A stretch of 6,786 nucleotides of DNA, taken from positions 1 to 6,786 of the forward strand of contig UREH01000126.1 in assembly GCA_900546835.1 (NCBI GenBank). Reading direction: 5' to 3'. Each line of letters opens with the position of its first letter. Within the stretch, counting starts at the first letter, position 1. Position numbers and translations under genes: made by a program. The notes under the pieces are model-generated. The model searched no databases, had not been told where the DNA came from, and worked only from the letters and a program-made list of their open reading frames with translations. Below, in pieces: positions 1 through 6,747 of the stretch. Origin of the DNA: an uncultured Porphyromonadaceae bacterium (GTDB lineage Bacteria > Bacteroidota > Bacteroidia > Bacteroidales > Muribaculaceae).

Positions 1-815
1 GCGCGGCGGTTGGAGCGCGTGATCAGCAGGGTGTTTTTTTCGCCGAATTCGGCAAACGACCGGCCGAGTACTTCCTCAAGATTCTCCGGTTCCACTACGG
101 CCACATCCTGAAAACCGGAAATTTTGATTTCCGGCTCCACGAGTTTGCCCGACCGCAGTGCGCGCCGAAGCCGGGTGGCGTTGTATAGGATTCCCGAGCG
201 CGCCTTCTGGCGCACGGTCTTGGTGATGGTGGCGCGCACCACGTGCATTCCCTGCGCTTTAAGCACTTCGGGATTCATCGCCGGAGATTCCTCCATCCCT
301 ACGGGAGGAAGCTGGGCTGTGTCGCCAAGAAGAATCAGCTTGCAGTTGAGGCCGGAATAGACGTAGAAAAGCAGGTCCTGGAGCAGGTTGGGACTGCCGT
401 CGGCGGCTCCGTCGCCGATCATCGATGCCTCGTCGACGATGAAAACCGTGTTGACATGGGTGTTTTCGGCCACGTGCGATGTCCAGTGGCCGTCGGGGGC
501 GAGCACCGGGGCGCGGTAGATGGTGCGGTGGATGGTATAGGCCGGCAGTCCGGTGAACGACGAGAATACCTTTGCGGCGCGCCCGGTCGAGGCCATGAGT
601 TTGGTGGGAATGCCGATATGGTTGAGTGTACCCACGAGCGCTCCCATCACCGATGTTTTGCCCGTCCCGGCGTAACCGTTGAGAATGAATACCGTATCCA
701 TGGGCGTATAGAGTGAGCAGAAGCGCGCCAGAGCGGCCACCAGCTTTATCTGCTGGTCGGTCGGCTCGAACGGCAGCCGCTCGAGCGTCATCATGGCGAA
801 CCCTTCGATGTCCAT
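1..815 (-). CDS. RecD/Dda-like superfamily 1 DNA helicase, N-terminal part (3' end outside window)
   Basis: An open frame begins at ATG 815-813 and stays open to the left edge, giving 271 codons of an incomplete protein. It is an ATP-dependent 5'-3' DNA helicase of the RecD/T4 Dda type (SF1B), acting on DNA in the cytoplasm in recombination or repair. Visible motifs in order are Walker A GYAGTGKTS (residues 47-55), motif Ia-like STGRAAKV (76-83) followed by TIHR (94-97), Walker B VFIVDEASM (124-132), and motif III LGDTAQLPPVG (163-173). The last visible residues, ITRSNRR, resemble the start of the UvrD-like C-terminal helicase region, so perhaps 200 residues with motifs IV-VI are missing. The N-terminus is short, without the long RecD2 N-terminal domain, so this is the compact Dda-like form. 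ATG 815 is preferred over the Met codons at residues 8-9 because it is first in frame and leaves only 27 bases after gpsA, suggesting cotranscription. The exact cellular role cannot be read from the sequence. Confidence 0.9.
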   Translation of the reverse strand, partial: MDIEGFAMMTLERLPFEPTDQQIKLVAALARFCSLYTPMDTVFILNGYAGTGKTSVMGALVGTLNHIGIPTKLMASTGRAAKVFSSFTGLPAYTIHRTIYRAPVLAPDGHWTSHVAENTHVNTVFIVDEASMIGDGAADGSPNLLQDLLFYVYSGLNCKLILLGDTAQLPPVGMEESPAMNPEVLKAQGMHVVRATITKTVRQKARSGILYNATRLRRALRSGKLVEPEIKISGFQDVAVVEPENLEEVLGRSFAEFGEKNTLLITRSNRR

Positions 816-842
816 GGATTTTCAGTGGTAGTGTATGGCGGC

Positions 843-1850
843 TCAGTCGAGCTTTTCTGATAGCGCGGCTATGGCGCGCTCGGGGCGCACGCGGCGGTAG
901 ATTATGTCGTAGACCGTATCGGCTATCGGCATCGACACTTCGTAGCGCTGGTTGATTTCATGGATGCATTTTGCGCCGTAGTAGCCTTCGGCGGTCTGCT
1001 CCATCTCCATGCGCGCGGCTGCCACGGAGTAGCCTTTGCCGATCATGGAGCCGAAATTGTGGTTGCGGCTGAAGCGGCTGTAGGCCGTCACGAGCAGGTC
1101 GCCCAGATAGACGCTGTCGCAGATGTGGCGCGGACGCGGATTCACCGCGTCGAGGAAATGCTCCATCTCGCGTATGGCGTTGGATACGAGCATAGCCAGG
1201 AAGTTGTCGCCTTTCTTCATGCCGTGGACTATGCCTGCGGCGATGGCGTAGACGTTTTTGAGCACTCCGGCATATTCTACGCCGTCGACGTCGGTTGTGG
1301 GGATGGCGTGGCTGTTTTTTGCACCGCAGAGAGCCAGACCGAAGCGCTTGGAAGCCGCTATGTCCTTACAGCCGATAGTGAGATATGTCGGGCGGTCGAG
1401 CGCCACCTCTTCGGCGTGGCAGGGTCCGGACACTACAAGAAGATGGTCGTCGGCAACATGGAAATTGTCGCGCATGTAGTCGGTGATGAGCACATTTTCG
1501 CCGGGAACAATTCCTTTCACGGCCGAGACGACGTATTTTTTGCTGATGTCGACGGTGAGCTTTTCGAGATGGCTTTTGAAATATGGCGACGGCATCACGA
1601 GCAGGAGCGTGTCGGCCTGCCCGGCAACGTAGTTGATGTCGGAGGAAAATTCGATGCGCTGAACGTCGAACTGCACGTCGGTCAGGTAGGTCGGGTTGTG
1701 GCCGAGCCTCTGGAACTCTTCGATGCGGTCGTCGCGACGCATGTACCACATTATGGTATCACGGTTGCGCAGCAGGAGTTTGGCAAGGGCGGTGGCCCAG
1801 CTGCCGCCTCCCATCACGGCTACACGTCCGGGAAAGTCTTTCGGTAGCAT
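843..1850 (-). CDS. gpsA: NAD(P)H-dependent glycerol-3-phosphate dehydrogenase
   Basis: A complete 335-residue cytosolic enzyme that reduces dihydroxyacetone phosphate to sn-glycerol 3-phosphate, the backbone precursor for phospholipids. The N-terminal Rossmann fold carries the dinucleotide loop GGGSWA (residues 14-19), a Bacteroidales-style variant of GxGxxG/A. Further family landmarks are SAVKGI (109-114), SGPCHAEEVA (141-150, usually SGPSFAxE), and GVLKNVYAIAAGI (195-207) with K198 at the expected catalytic lysine. SRNHNFG (261-267) has R262-N263 at the substrate phosphate site, and TAEGYYGA (286-293) follows near the C-terminus. The length matches the family (about 330-340). The start at 1848-1850 leaves only a few residues before the first strand, as usual. 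It lies 54 bases after lysS and 27 bases before the helicase, with no clear terminator in either gap, so the three genes are probably cotranscribed. All key residues I looked for are present. Confidence 0.97.
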   Translation of the reverse strand: MLPKDFPGRVAVMGGGSWATALAKLLLRNRDTIMWYMRRDDRIEEFQRLGHNPTYLTDVQFDVQRIEFSSDINYVAGQADTLLLVMPSPYFKSHLEKLTVDISKKYVVSAVKGIVPGENVLITDYMRDNFHVADDHLLVVSGPCHAEEVALDRPTYLTIGCKDIAASKRFGLALCGAKNSHAIPTTDVDGVEYAGVLKNVYAIAAGIVHGMKKGDNFLAMLVSNAIREMEHFLDAVNPRPRHICDSVYLGDLLVTAYSRFSRNHNFGSMIGKGYSVAAARMEMEQTAEGYYGAKCIHEINQRYEVSMPIADTVYDIIYRRVRPERAIAALSEKLD

Positions 1851-1904
1851 GATTTAAGCGTTTGCGGGGGATGATGCAGAATGATTTTTTGCTACAGCCT
1901 CAGT

Positions 1905-3683
1905 TCAGTTGTTGGCAGAGGCTTTGGCGGCTTCGATCCATGCCGTCACTTCGTCGATGGAGGGATTCTTCAGGCCGAGCTTGAATTTCTTGTTTATTCC
2001 GCAGAGTTCCTGATGGAGTTTTCCGGGAGTGGCTTCGGCAAGGGCGTCGACTGTAAGGATGCCGGCTTTCTGAATGGGAGCGACCCATTCGGATGCAATG
2101 CCAAGGGCGGTATACGCCTCCTCCTTGTCGCGGCGCGCCACTTTTTCAGGACGCATTTGCGGGAAAAGAAGCACCTCCTGGATAGTGGTCTGGCCGGTCA
2201 TGAGCATCACGAGTCGATCCATGCCGATACCCATGCCCGATGTGGGGGGCATGCCGTATTCAAGGGCGCGGATAAAATCGTGGTCGATGATCATGGCCTC
2301 GTCGTCGCCTTTTTCCGAGAGACGCATCTGCTCCACGAAGCGCTCATACTGGTCGATGGGGTCGTTGAGTTCGGAGTAGGCGTTGGCCAGCTCCTTGCCG
2401 TTGACCATCAGCTCGAAGCGCTCGGTGAGCTGCGGATTGTTGCGGTGTCGCTTTGTAAGCGGCGACATCTCTATGGGATAGTCGATTATGAACGTAGGCT
2501 GGATGTAGGTCCCCTCGCACTTCTCGCCGAAAATTTCGTCGATCAGTTTTCCTTTGCCCATGGTCTGGTCTACCTCGATGCCCATCGAGGTGGCGGCGGC
2601 GCGGAGTTCGTCCTCGTTCTTGCCGTCGATGTCGAAACCGGTATGCTCGAGGATGGCGTCGCGCATAGTGGCGCGGCGGAAGGGGGCCTTGAATGATATT
2701 ACGTTGTCGCCCACCTTGACTTCTGTGGTGCCGTTCACTTCCATGCAGATGCGTTCGAGCATGCGCTCGGTGAAGTCCATCATCCAGTTGTAGTCCTTGT
2801 AGGAAACGTAGATCTCCATGCAGGTGAACTCGGGGTTGTGGGTGCGGTCCATCCCCTCGTTGCGGAAGTTTTTGGAAAATTCGTATACGCCTTCGAATCC
2901 GCCCACGATAAGACGCTTGAGATAGAGCTCGTCGGCGATACGGAGATACAGGGGGATGTCGAGAGCGTTGTGGTGGGTGATGAACGGGCGCGCCGAGGCA
3001 CCACCCGGGATGCTCTGGAGTATGGGGGTCTCGACTTCCATGTAGCCGTGCTCGTTGAAGTAGGCGCGCATGGAGTTGAACACCTTTGTGCGCTTGATGA
3101 AGATGTCCTTCACGCCGTTGTTTACCACAAGGTCGACGTAGCGGCGGCGGTAGCGCAGTTCGGGGTCCTCGAAGCCGTCGTAGGTCACGCCGTCCTTCAC
3201 CTTTACGATGGGAAGCGGACGCAGGCTCTTGCTCAGCAGAGTGAGCGAGGATGCGTGCACGGAAATCTCACCCGTCTGTGTGCGGAACACGTAACCCTCC
3301 ACGCCGACGAAGTCGCCGATGTCGAGGAGCTTCTTGAATACCACGTTGTAGAGGTCCTTGTTTTCGCCGGGGCAGAGCTCGTCGCGGTTGATATATACCT
3401 GGATACGGCCGTTGGCGTCCTGCAGTTCCATAAAGGAGGCTTTACCCATTATACGGCGGCTCATTACGCGGCCGGCTATGCTCACGCGGCGCGGCGCCGG
3501 GGCGTCGGGAAGGGGATTCCCTTCGGCGTCGACGGGAATGTCGGTGAAGTTGGCTTTTATTTCGTCGGTATGACCCGTCACAACGTATTCAGCTGCGGGG
3601 TAGGGGTCGATACCCATGGCACGGAGCTGTTCGAGCGACTGACGGCGAACGGCTTCCTGCTCGCTGAGTTCAAGTGGATTCAT
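1905..3683 (-). CDS. lysS: Lysyl-tRNA synthetase, class II, with C-terminal extension
   Basis: A 592-residue cytosolic enzyme that charges tRNA-Lys with lysine using ATP. The N-terminal OB-fold anticodon-binding domain is visible around residues 66-150 ([20 protein letters not shown]). The class II catalytic core follows: motif 1 around YMEVETPIL (214-222), motif 2 [15 protein letters not shown] (273-287) and motif 3 [12 protein letters not shown] (483-494). E. coli LysRS has about 505 residues and ends soon after the motif equivalent to LLFPQMRP. Here about 78 residues follow that point (515-592), mostly helical in appearance with a [16 protein letters not shown] segment. Such a tail is, to my knowledge, common in Bacteroidetes LysRS and not an assembly error; its function is unknown to me. 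[10 protein letters not shown] is the expected start for Bacteroidales LysRS. The gene heads the apparent lysS-gpsA-helicase unit and follows an AT-rich promoter-like segment. Confidence 0.97.
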   Translation of the reverse strand: MNPLELSEQEAVRRQSLEQLRAMGIDPYPAAEYVVTGHTDEIKANFTDIPVDAEGNPLPDAPAPRRVSIAGRVMSRRIMGKASFMELQDANGRIQVYINRDELCPGENKDLYNVVFKKLLDIGDFVGVEGYVFRTQTGEISVHASSLTLLSKSLRPLPIVKVKDGVTYDGFEDPELRYRRRYVDLVVNNGVKDIFIKRTKVFNSMRAYFNEHGYMEVETPILQSIPGGASARPFITHHNALDIPLYLRIADELYLKRLIVGGFEGVYEFSKNFRNEGMDRTHNPEFTCMEIYVSYKDYNWMMDFTERMLERICMEVNGTTEVKVGDNVISFKAPFRRATMRDAILEHTGFDIDGKNEDELRAAATSMGIEVDQTMGKGKLIDEIFGEKCEGTYIQPTFIIDYPIEMSPLTKRHRNNPQLTERFELMVNGKELANAYSELNDPIDQYERFVEQMRLSEKGDDEAMIIDHDFIRALEYGMPPTSGMGIGMDRLVMLMTGQTTIQEVLLFPQMRPEKVARRDKEEAYTALGIASEWVAPIQKAGILTVDALAEATPGKLHQELCGINKKFKLGLKNPSIDEVTAWIEAAKASANN

Positions 3684-3696
3684 AATCTATAAGTGC

Positions 3697-3712
3697 AATT
3701 TTGTGCAAAATT
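3697..3712. promoter_or_regulatory. Palindrome AATTTT-GTGC-AAAATT upstream of lysS
   Basis: A perfect 6-bp inverted repeat around a 4-base centre lies 14 bases upstream of the lysS start and overlaps the promoter-like box at 3705-3713. A related AAAATT word occurs again at 3717-3722. Placement over a likely promoter fits an operator or simply AT-rich promoter DNA; no regulator is identified. The symmetry is seen directly, the role is inferred. Confidence 0.3.
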
Positions 3713-3713
3713 A
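3705..3713 (-). promoter_or_regulatory. Candidate -7 box for lysS (TAATTTTGC)
   Basis: Read on the minus strand, the sequence TAATTTTGC matches the Bacteroidetes sigma-ABfr -7 consensus TAnnTTTG(Y) exactly. It would place transcription start roughly 15 bases before the lysS ATG. I find no TTTG at the usual -33 spacing, so the upstream element is weak or absent. The AT-rich composition differs from the surrounding GC-rich genes. Confidence 0.45.
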
Positions 3714-3736
3714 CGCAAAATTTGGCAGAATATCCA

Positions 3737-3766
3737 CCCGCGGCGCAAACCTTTTTGCGCCGCGGG
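3737..3766. terminator. Perfect 13-bp GC-rich hairpin after the peptide transporter gene
   Basis: Bases 3737-3749 and 3754-3766 are exact reverse complements and enclose a 4-base loop, giving a very stable stem. It lies 62 bases past the transporter stop codon and before the lysS promoter-like segment, where a terminator for the transporter transcript would be expected. It is not canonical: no uninterrupted T-tract follows the stem on the minus strand (the next bases are TGGATATTC), nor on the plus strand. It may instead protect the 3' end of the transporter mRNA. The structure is certain, the role inferred. Confidence 0.6.
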
Positions 3767-3828
3767 CGGCATGATGAGATATTGGCCTAAGAGGCAGCGG
3801 TTTGTAGAGGCGTGGATGTGGGGCGGCG

Positions 3829-5361
3829 TCAGGCTTTGTCGGCGGTGACGCGCTCGAGCCATTTGAGCATGCCGAACATGGCGCCCATCGAAATGAGGCA
3901 GACAGCGAGGAATACGACCCAGGCTACCCAGATGGGGCATTTGTTGTAAATCAGCGGGCCGATCCACAGCAGAAGGTTGCCCACGGCTGTGGCACCGAGC
4001 CAGAGGCCCTGGCAGAGGCCCTGCATATGTTTGGGAGCCACTTTCGATACGAACGAGAGGCCCAGCGGCGAGATGAACAGCTCGGCCACGGTCATGAAGA
4101 AGTAATAAACGATGAGAACCCACCATCCGGCTTTGGCCACGTCGACACCCTGAGCCATCATGGCGCGGAACTCGGTGCCCGAGGGATAGTTCTCCACCAG
4201 CGAGAATACAGTCATGAAGAGGTAGGCCACACCGGCCAGACCCATGCCTATTGCGATTTTCTTCGGGGTTGAGATTTCGCGGCCGCGACGGGTGAAGGAG
4301 GCGAAAATCCACATTACCACTGGAGTAAGTACGATTACGAAGAAGGGATTGACGGCCTGCCAGATTTCGGGCGCCACAGCCGACGTGTCGACGAAGTCGC
4401 GGGCGAAGAGGCTCATCGAGGTGCCGTTCTGGTGGAAGGAGAACCAGAAGAAAATGGCGATGCCGAGCACTGCGAAGAGGGCATACATGCGCTGGCGGAT
4501 TTCGTTGGCCATCGCGGCGCGCTCCTCGGCGGTGTATTTCACCGATTCAACCTGCGCCTTGCGTGCGGGTGTGGGCAGTCCTTTCTTGGTTGCCACGAAG
4601 ATGGTGAGCGATATGAGCATGGCCGCCACCGATGCGAAGAAGCTGAAGTGGATGCCGGTGTTGAACACGTCGAGATACTCCTGGCAGAACCGGCTGAGCT
4701 GCTGTACGCCGTCGTAGCCTACGGATGTGGCCAGGGCGTAGAGCTGGGTGGCCGTCTCGTCGACGGGAGCGGCCGTCACGCTAAGGTATTCATGACACAT
4801 GGCGGGGAACGAGGCGTTGTACACCATGCCGTTCACATCGAGCCACCAGCTGCGGAGCATCGGGGCTATAAACGGCGCCACAAGGCCGCCGATGTTGATG
4901 AATACATAGAAAATCTGGAATCCGGAGTCGCGCTGGGCGGCGTAGCGCGGGTTGTCGTAGAGCTGGCCCACGATGGCCTGGAGGTTGCCCTTGAAAAGGC
5001 CGTTGCCGAGAGCGATGAAGAACAGGGCACACCCGGTCAAGGCGAGCAGCCAGGTGGTGTTCTCGGCCGTGGCGAGCACCGGTATGGCGAGCACCACATA
5101 GCCCACCGTCATCACTATCAGGCCCCAGATGATTGTGGCCTTGTAGTTTTGCGTGCGGTCGGCGATGAGGCCGCCTACCAGACTGAGCACATAGATGCCG
5201 GCGTAGAAAAATGAATAGATCAGAGAGCTCGTCTCTTCCTTGAGACCGAATTTCGAGCAGAGAAAGAGCACGAGCACGGCGTTCATTATATAGTAGCCGA
5301 AGCGTTCGCCCATGTTGCTCAAGGCCGCGGGAATCAGCCCTTTAGGTTGGTTTGCAAACAT
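3829..5361 (-). CDS. Proton-dependent oligopeptide transporter (POT/PTR2 family, MFS)
   Basis: A 510-residue inner-membrane protein with about twelve hydrophobic segments by eye, expected to import di/tripeptides with protons. Family marks are GERFGYY (residues 18-24) in TM1, GGLIADRTQNYKATI (63-77), and the PTR2 signature FYVFINIGGL (151-160). FKGN (123-126) holds the conserved TM4 lysine K124, FSFHQNG (307-313) lies in TM7, and AELFISPLGLS (426-436) holds the TM10 glutamate E427. Three usual charged positions differ: the first Glu of ExxER is N16, the Arg of the TM1 MRA motif is N27, and the acidic residue before the TM7 Gln is H310. The substrate and coupling ion are therefore less certain than for model POTs. 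A long loop at about 171-234 contains C189 and C226. The gene starts 47 bases after sufE, where a promoter-like box is present, and ends before the hairpin at 3737-3766. Confidence 0.93.
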   Translation of the reverse strand: MFANQPKGLIPAALSNMGERFGYYIMNAVLVLFLCSKFGLKEETSSLIYSFFYAGIYVLSLVGGLIADRTQNYKATIIWGLIVMTVGYVVLAIPVLATAENTTWLLALTGCALFFIALGNGLFKGNLQAIVGQLYDNPRYAAQRDSGFQIFYVFINIGGLVAPFIAPMLRSWWLDVNGMVYNASFPAMCHEYLSVTAAPVDETATQLYALATSVGYDGVQQLSRFCQEYLDVFNTGIHFSFFASVAAMLISLTIFVATKKGLPTPARKAQVESVKYTAEERAAMANEIRQRMYALFAVLGIAIFFWFSFHQNGTSMSLFARDFVDTSAVAPEIWQAVNPFFVIVLTPVVMWIFASFTRRGREISTPKKIAIGMGLAGVAYLFMTVFSLVENYPSGTEFRAMMAQGVDVAKAGWWVLIVYYFFMTVAELFISPLGLSFVSKVAPKHMQGLCQGLWLGATAVGNLLLWIGPLIYNKCPIWVAWVVFLAVCLISMGAMFGMLKWLERVTADKA

Positions 5362-5395
5362 AGTGATGATTTTATGAATGGTTTGTGATTCTTTT

Positions 5396-5403
5396 CAAAA
5401 GTA
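5396..5403 (-). promoter_or_regulatory. Candidate -7 box for the peptide transporter (TACTTTTG)
   Basis: On the minus strand TACTTTTG matches the Bacteroidetes TAnnTTTG element exactly. It lies in the 47-base gap between sufE and the transporter gene, which would give a leader of roughly 25-30 bases. No TTTG is visible at -33 spacing inside the sufE end, so support is limited to one short motif and its position. Confidence 0.35.
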
Positions 5404-5408
5404 GGTGC

Positions 5409-5427
5409 TCAGGCCTTGCGGGCCTGA
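5409..5427. other. Short hairpin over the sufE stop codon, possible weak terminator
   Basis: TCAGGCC (5409-5415) and GGCCTGA (5421-5427) form a perfect 7-bp stem around a 5-base loop, covering the sufE stop codon and last codons. On the minus strand a TTTT run occurs about 9 bases beyond the stem, too far for a typical intrinsic terminator. It could slow or end some sufE transcripts, or may be a chance GC-rich repeat. Confidence 0.25.
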
Positions 5428-5843
5428 AGTTCGGAGAAGGCCAGGGCGTACATGCGTATCTGCTTCACCATGGCAAGCAGACCGTTGGAACGGGTTGGCG
5501 AGAGATGCTCCGAAAGGCCGATACGGTCGATGAAATACAGGTCGGCGGCGAGGATTTCTTCGGGCGTGTGGCCCGAGAGCACGCTGATGAGCATCGAGAT
5601 GATGCCTTTCACGATTATCGCGTCGGAATCAGCCGTCAGTATCATTTTGCCCTCGGGATTGAGTTCGGCATTCACCCATACGCGGCTCTGGCATCCCTCG
5701 ATAAGGTGTTGGGGGGTCTTGAGCTCTTCGGCTATGGGGGACAGTTCGTTGCCGAGGTCGATGATATAGGCGTAGCGGTCCATCCAGTCGTCGAGATCGC
5801 TCATTTCGGCGATTATTTCGTCTTGCTTTTCGTTGATGGTCAT
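5409..5843 (-). CDS. sufE: SufE-family cysteine desulfuration protein
   Basis: A 144-residue cytosolic protein that accepts persulfide sulfur from the cysteine desulfurase SufS and passes it to the SufBCD scaffold during Fe-S cluster assembly. The family core is recognisable: LKTPQHLIEGCQSRVWV (residues 41-57) with the acceptor cysteine C51 at the same position as in E. coli SufE, ADSDAIIVKGIISMLI (71-86), and a C-terminal LSPTRSNGLLAMVKQI segment (114-129). Length is close to the E. coli protein (138). No SufS or SufBCD gene lies in this window, so the partner must be encoded elsewhere. The paralogue CsdE is a formal alternative, but SufE is the usual assignment in Bacteroidales. The gene starts 28 bases after the M28 gene stop, so the two are likely cotranscribed. 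Confidence 0.93.
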   Translation of the reverse strand: MTINEKQDEIIAEMSDLDDWMDRYAYIIDLGNELSPIAEELKTPQHLIEGCQSRVWVNAELNPEGKMILTADSDAIIVKGIISMLISVLSGHTPEEILAADLYFIDRIGLSEHLSPTRSNGLLAMVKQIRMYALAFSELQARKA

Positions 5844-5871
5844 TGCTTTACGGTTTTCTATGGTGTATATG

Positions 5872-6747
5872 TCAGGGCTTTATGATGGTGTTGAGCAGAG
5901 TCTGGGCCACAATCCGGAGGCTTTCGCGGTCGATGGCATCGAGTCGGTCGGAGGTGGTGTGCCAGGTGGGATTGAATGAGCCGGTCTGCTCGTTTAGGCT
6001 TTCGATGATGTCGATGCATGGGATTCCCGCGTTGTTTACGGGCAGGTGGTCGTCGACCACAGCGCCGCCGGGCTCGTTGATGAAGCGGTCGGCGAATCCC
6101 GACTCACGTGCTATGGCCCATATGCGGTTTACCACGGCCGGGGCCGAGCGGTCGGAAAAATATTCGCGGTGAAAGCGCGCGCCGCGACCTCCCACCATAT
6201 CAAGCAGAACGCCGTAGCGGGGTTTGTTGTGTGCGCTGTAGGGCATCTGTTTCACCCATTCGCGTGTGCCCAGACACCAAGTGGCGTCGGAATCCTCGCC
6301 GCCGCTGGTCCCGGAATCCTCCACGTCGGTGAACAGCAGGTCGATGCCGATGGAATCGGGAGTGGCTTTTCCCAGAAGACGCCCCAGCTCCAGTAGAACC
6401 GCCACGCCGCTCGCACCGTCGTTAGCGCCGTCGATAGGCGTGGAGCGCAGAGCAGGATCAGGGTCGTTGTCGGCCGTGGGGCGCGTATCGTAGTGGGCGA
6501 GCAGCAGCACGCGTTCGCGTGCGTCGGGATTGATGCAGCCGAGAATATTGCGTGCCGTCACGGTCGTTCCCGTGGGAGGCGTTACGGCTACAAGCTGCTG
6601 CGCTACGGAATCGATGCCGTAGCTCTTCAGGCGTCCGACAATCATGTCGGCGCACCGGGCGTGGGCAGCCGACCCCGGAGTGCGCGGTCCGAGCGACGTC
6701 TGGGCCTCTACAGCTGCCAGCAGCGAGTCGGCATCAGCCATGAAGCG
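5872..6747 (-). CDS. M28-family protein, probable glutaminyl-peptide cyclotransferase, 5'-truncated
   Basis: This is a zinc-dependent M28 fold protein that stays open to the end of genuine genomic sequence at 6747; bases beyond are adapter. Numbering from the first in-frame ATG (6741-6739), 289 residues are visible. Landmarks are LGPRTPGSAAH (17-27), LLAHYDTRP (80-88), DGANDGASG (104-112) with D108 as likely zinc ligand, and FTDVEDSG (137-144) with E141/D142 as catalytic acid and ligand. ATWCLG (153-158), LLDMVGG (179-185), DDHLPVN (230-236) and TWHTTSD (259-265) with ligand H261 follow. This pattern, especially WHTxxD and LLDMVGG, is that of mammalian-like (type II) glutaminyl cyclases of Bacteroidetes, which turn N-terminal Gln of exported proteins into pyroglutamate. 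A generic aminopeptidase is the alternative. The family normally starts with a signal peptide or lipoprotein signal, so about 20-40 residues are missing and ATG 6741 is probably not the real start. sufE follows after 28 bases. Confidence 0.88.
   Translation of the reverse strand, partial: RFMADADSLLAAVEAQTSLGPRTPGSAAHARCADMIVGRLKSYGIDSVAQQLVAVTPPTGTTVTARNILGCINPDARERVLLLAHYDTRPTADNDPDPALRSTPIDGANDGASGVAVLLELGRLLGKATPDSIGIDLLFTDVEDSGTSGGEDSDATWCLGTREWVKQMPYSAHNKPRYGVLLDMVGGRGARFHREYFSDRSAPAVVNRIWAIARESGFADRFINEPGGAVVDDHLPVNNAGIPCIDIIESLNEQTGSFNPTWHTTSDRLDAIDRESLRIVAQTLLNTIIKP

Noticed and set aside
243..716. Plus-strand open frame of 157 codons in the left region
   Set aside because: The minus strand there encodes the helicase with Walker A and B motifs; that frame simply lacks a stop inside the window.
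960..1847. Long plus-strand open frame (295 codons) opposite gpsA
   Set aside because: It mirrors a clear complete gpsA, encodes no recognisable domain, and is rich in the V/G/H/E pattern expected from the antisense of GC-biased codons.
1851..1904. Terminator or promoter between lysS and gpsA
   Set aside because: No inverted repeat and no TAnnTTTG element on the minus strand in this 54-base gap; cotranscription is simpler.
1881..3692. Two long plus-strand open frames (271 and 284 codons) opposite lysS
   Set aside because: They are antisense shadows of a strongly conserved gene, with low-complexity composition and no family resemblance.
3684..3828. Possible riboswitch, T-box or small RNA gene in the intergenic region before lysS
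   Set aside because: Apart from the hairpin and AT-rich promoter-like segment I see no T-box, lysine riboswitch or other conserved RNA pattern; the predicted lysS leader is only about 15 bases.
3680..4312. Minus-strand open frame of 210 codons overlapping the transporter 3' end and the intergenic hairpin
   Set aside because: It is an out-of-frame reading of the transporter coding sequence, continuing through the hairpin to the lysS start, with Arg/Pro/His-rich composition and no domain.
4432..5214. Plus-strand open frame of 260 codons opposite the peptide transporter
   Set aside because: The minus-strand frame is a full POT transporter with hydrophobic segments and signatures; this frame is its shadow.
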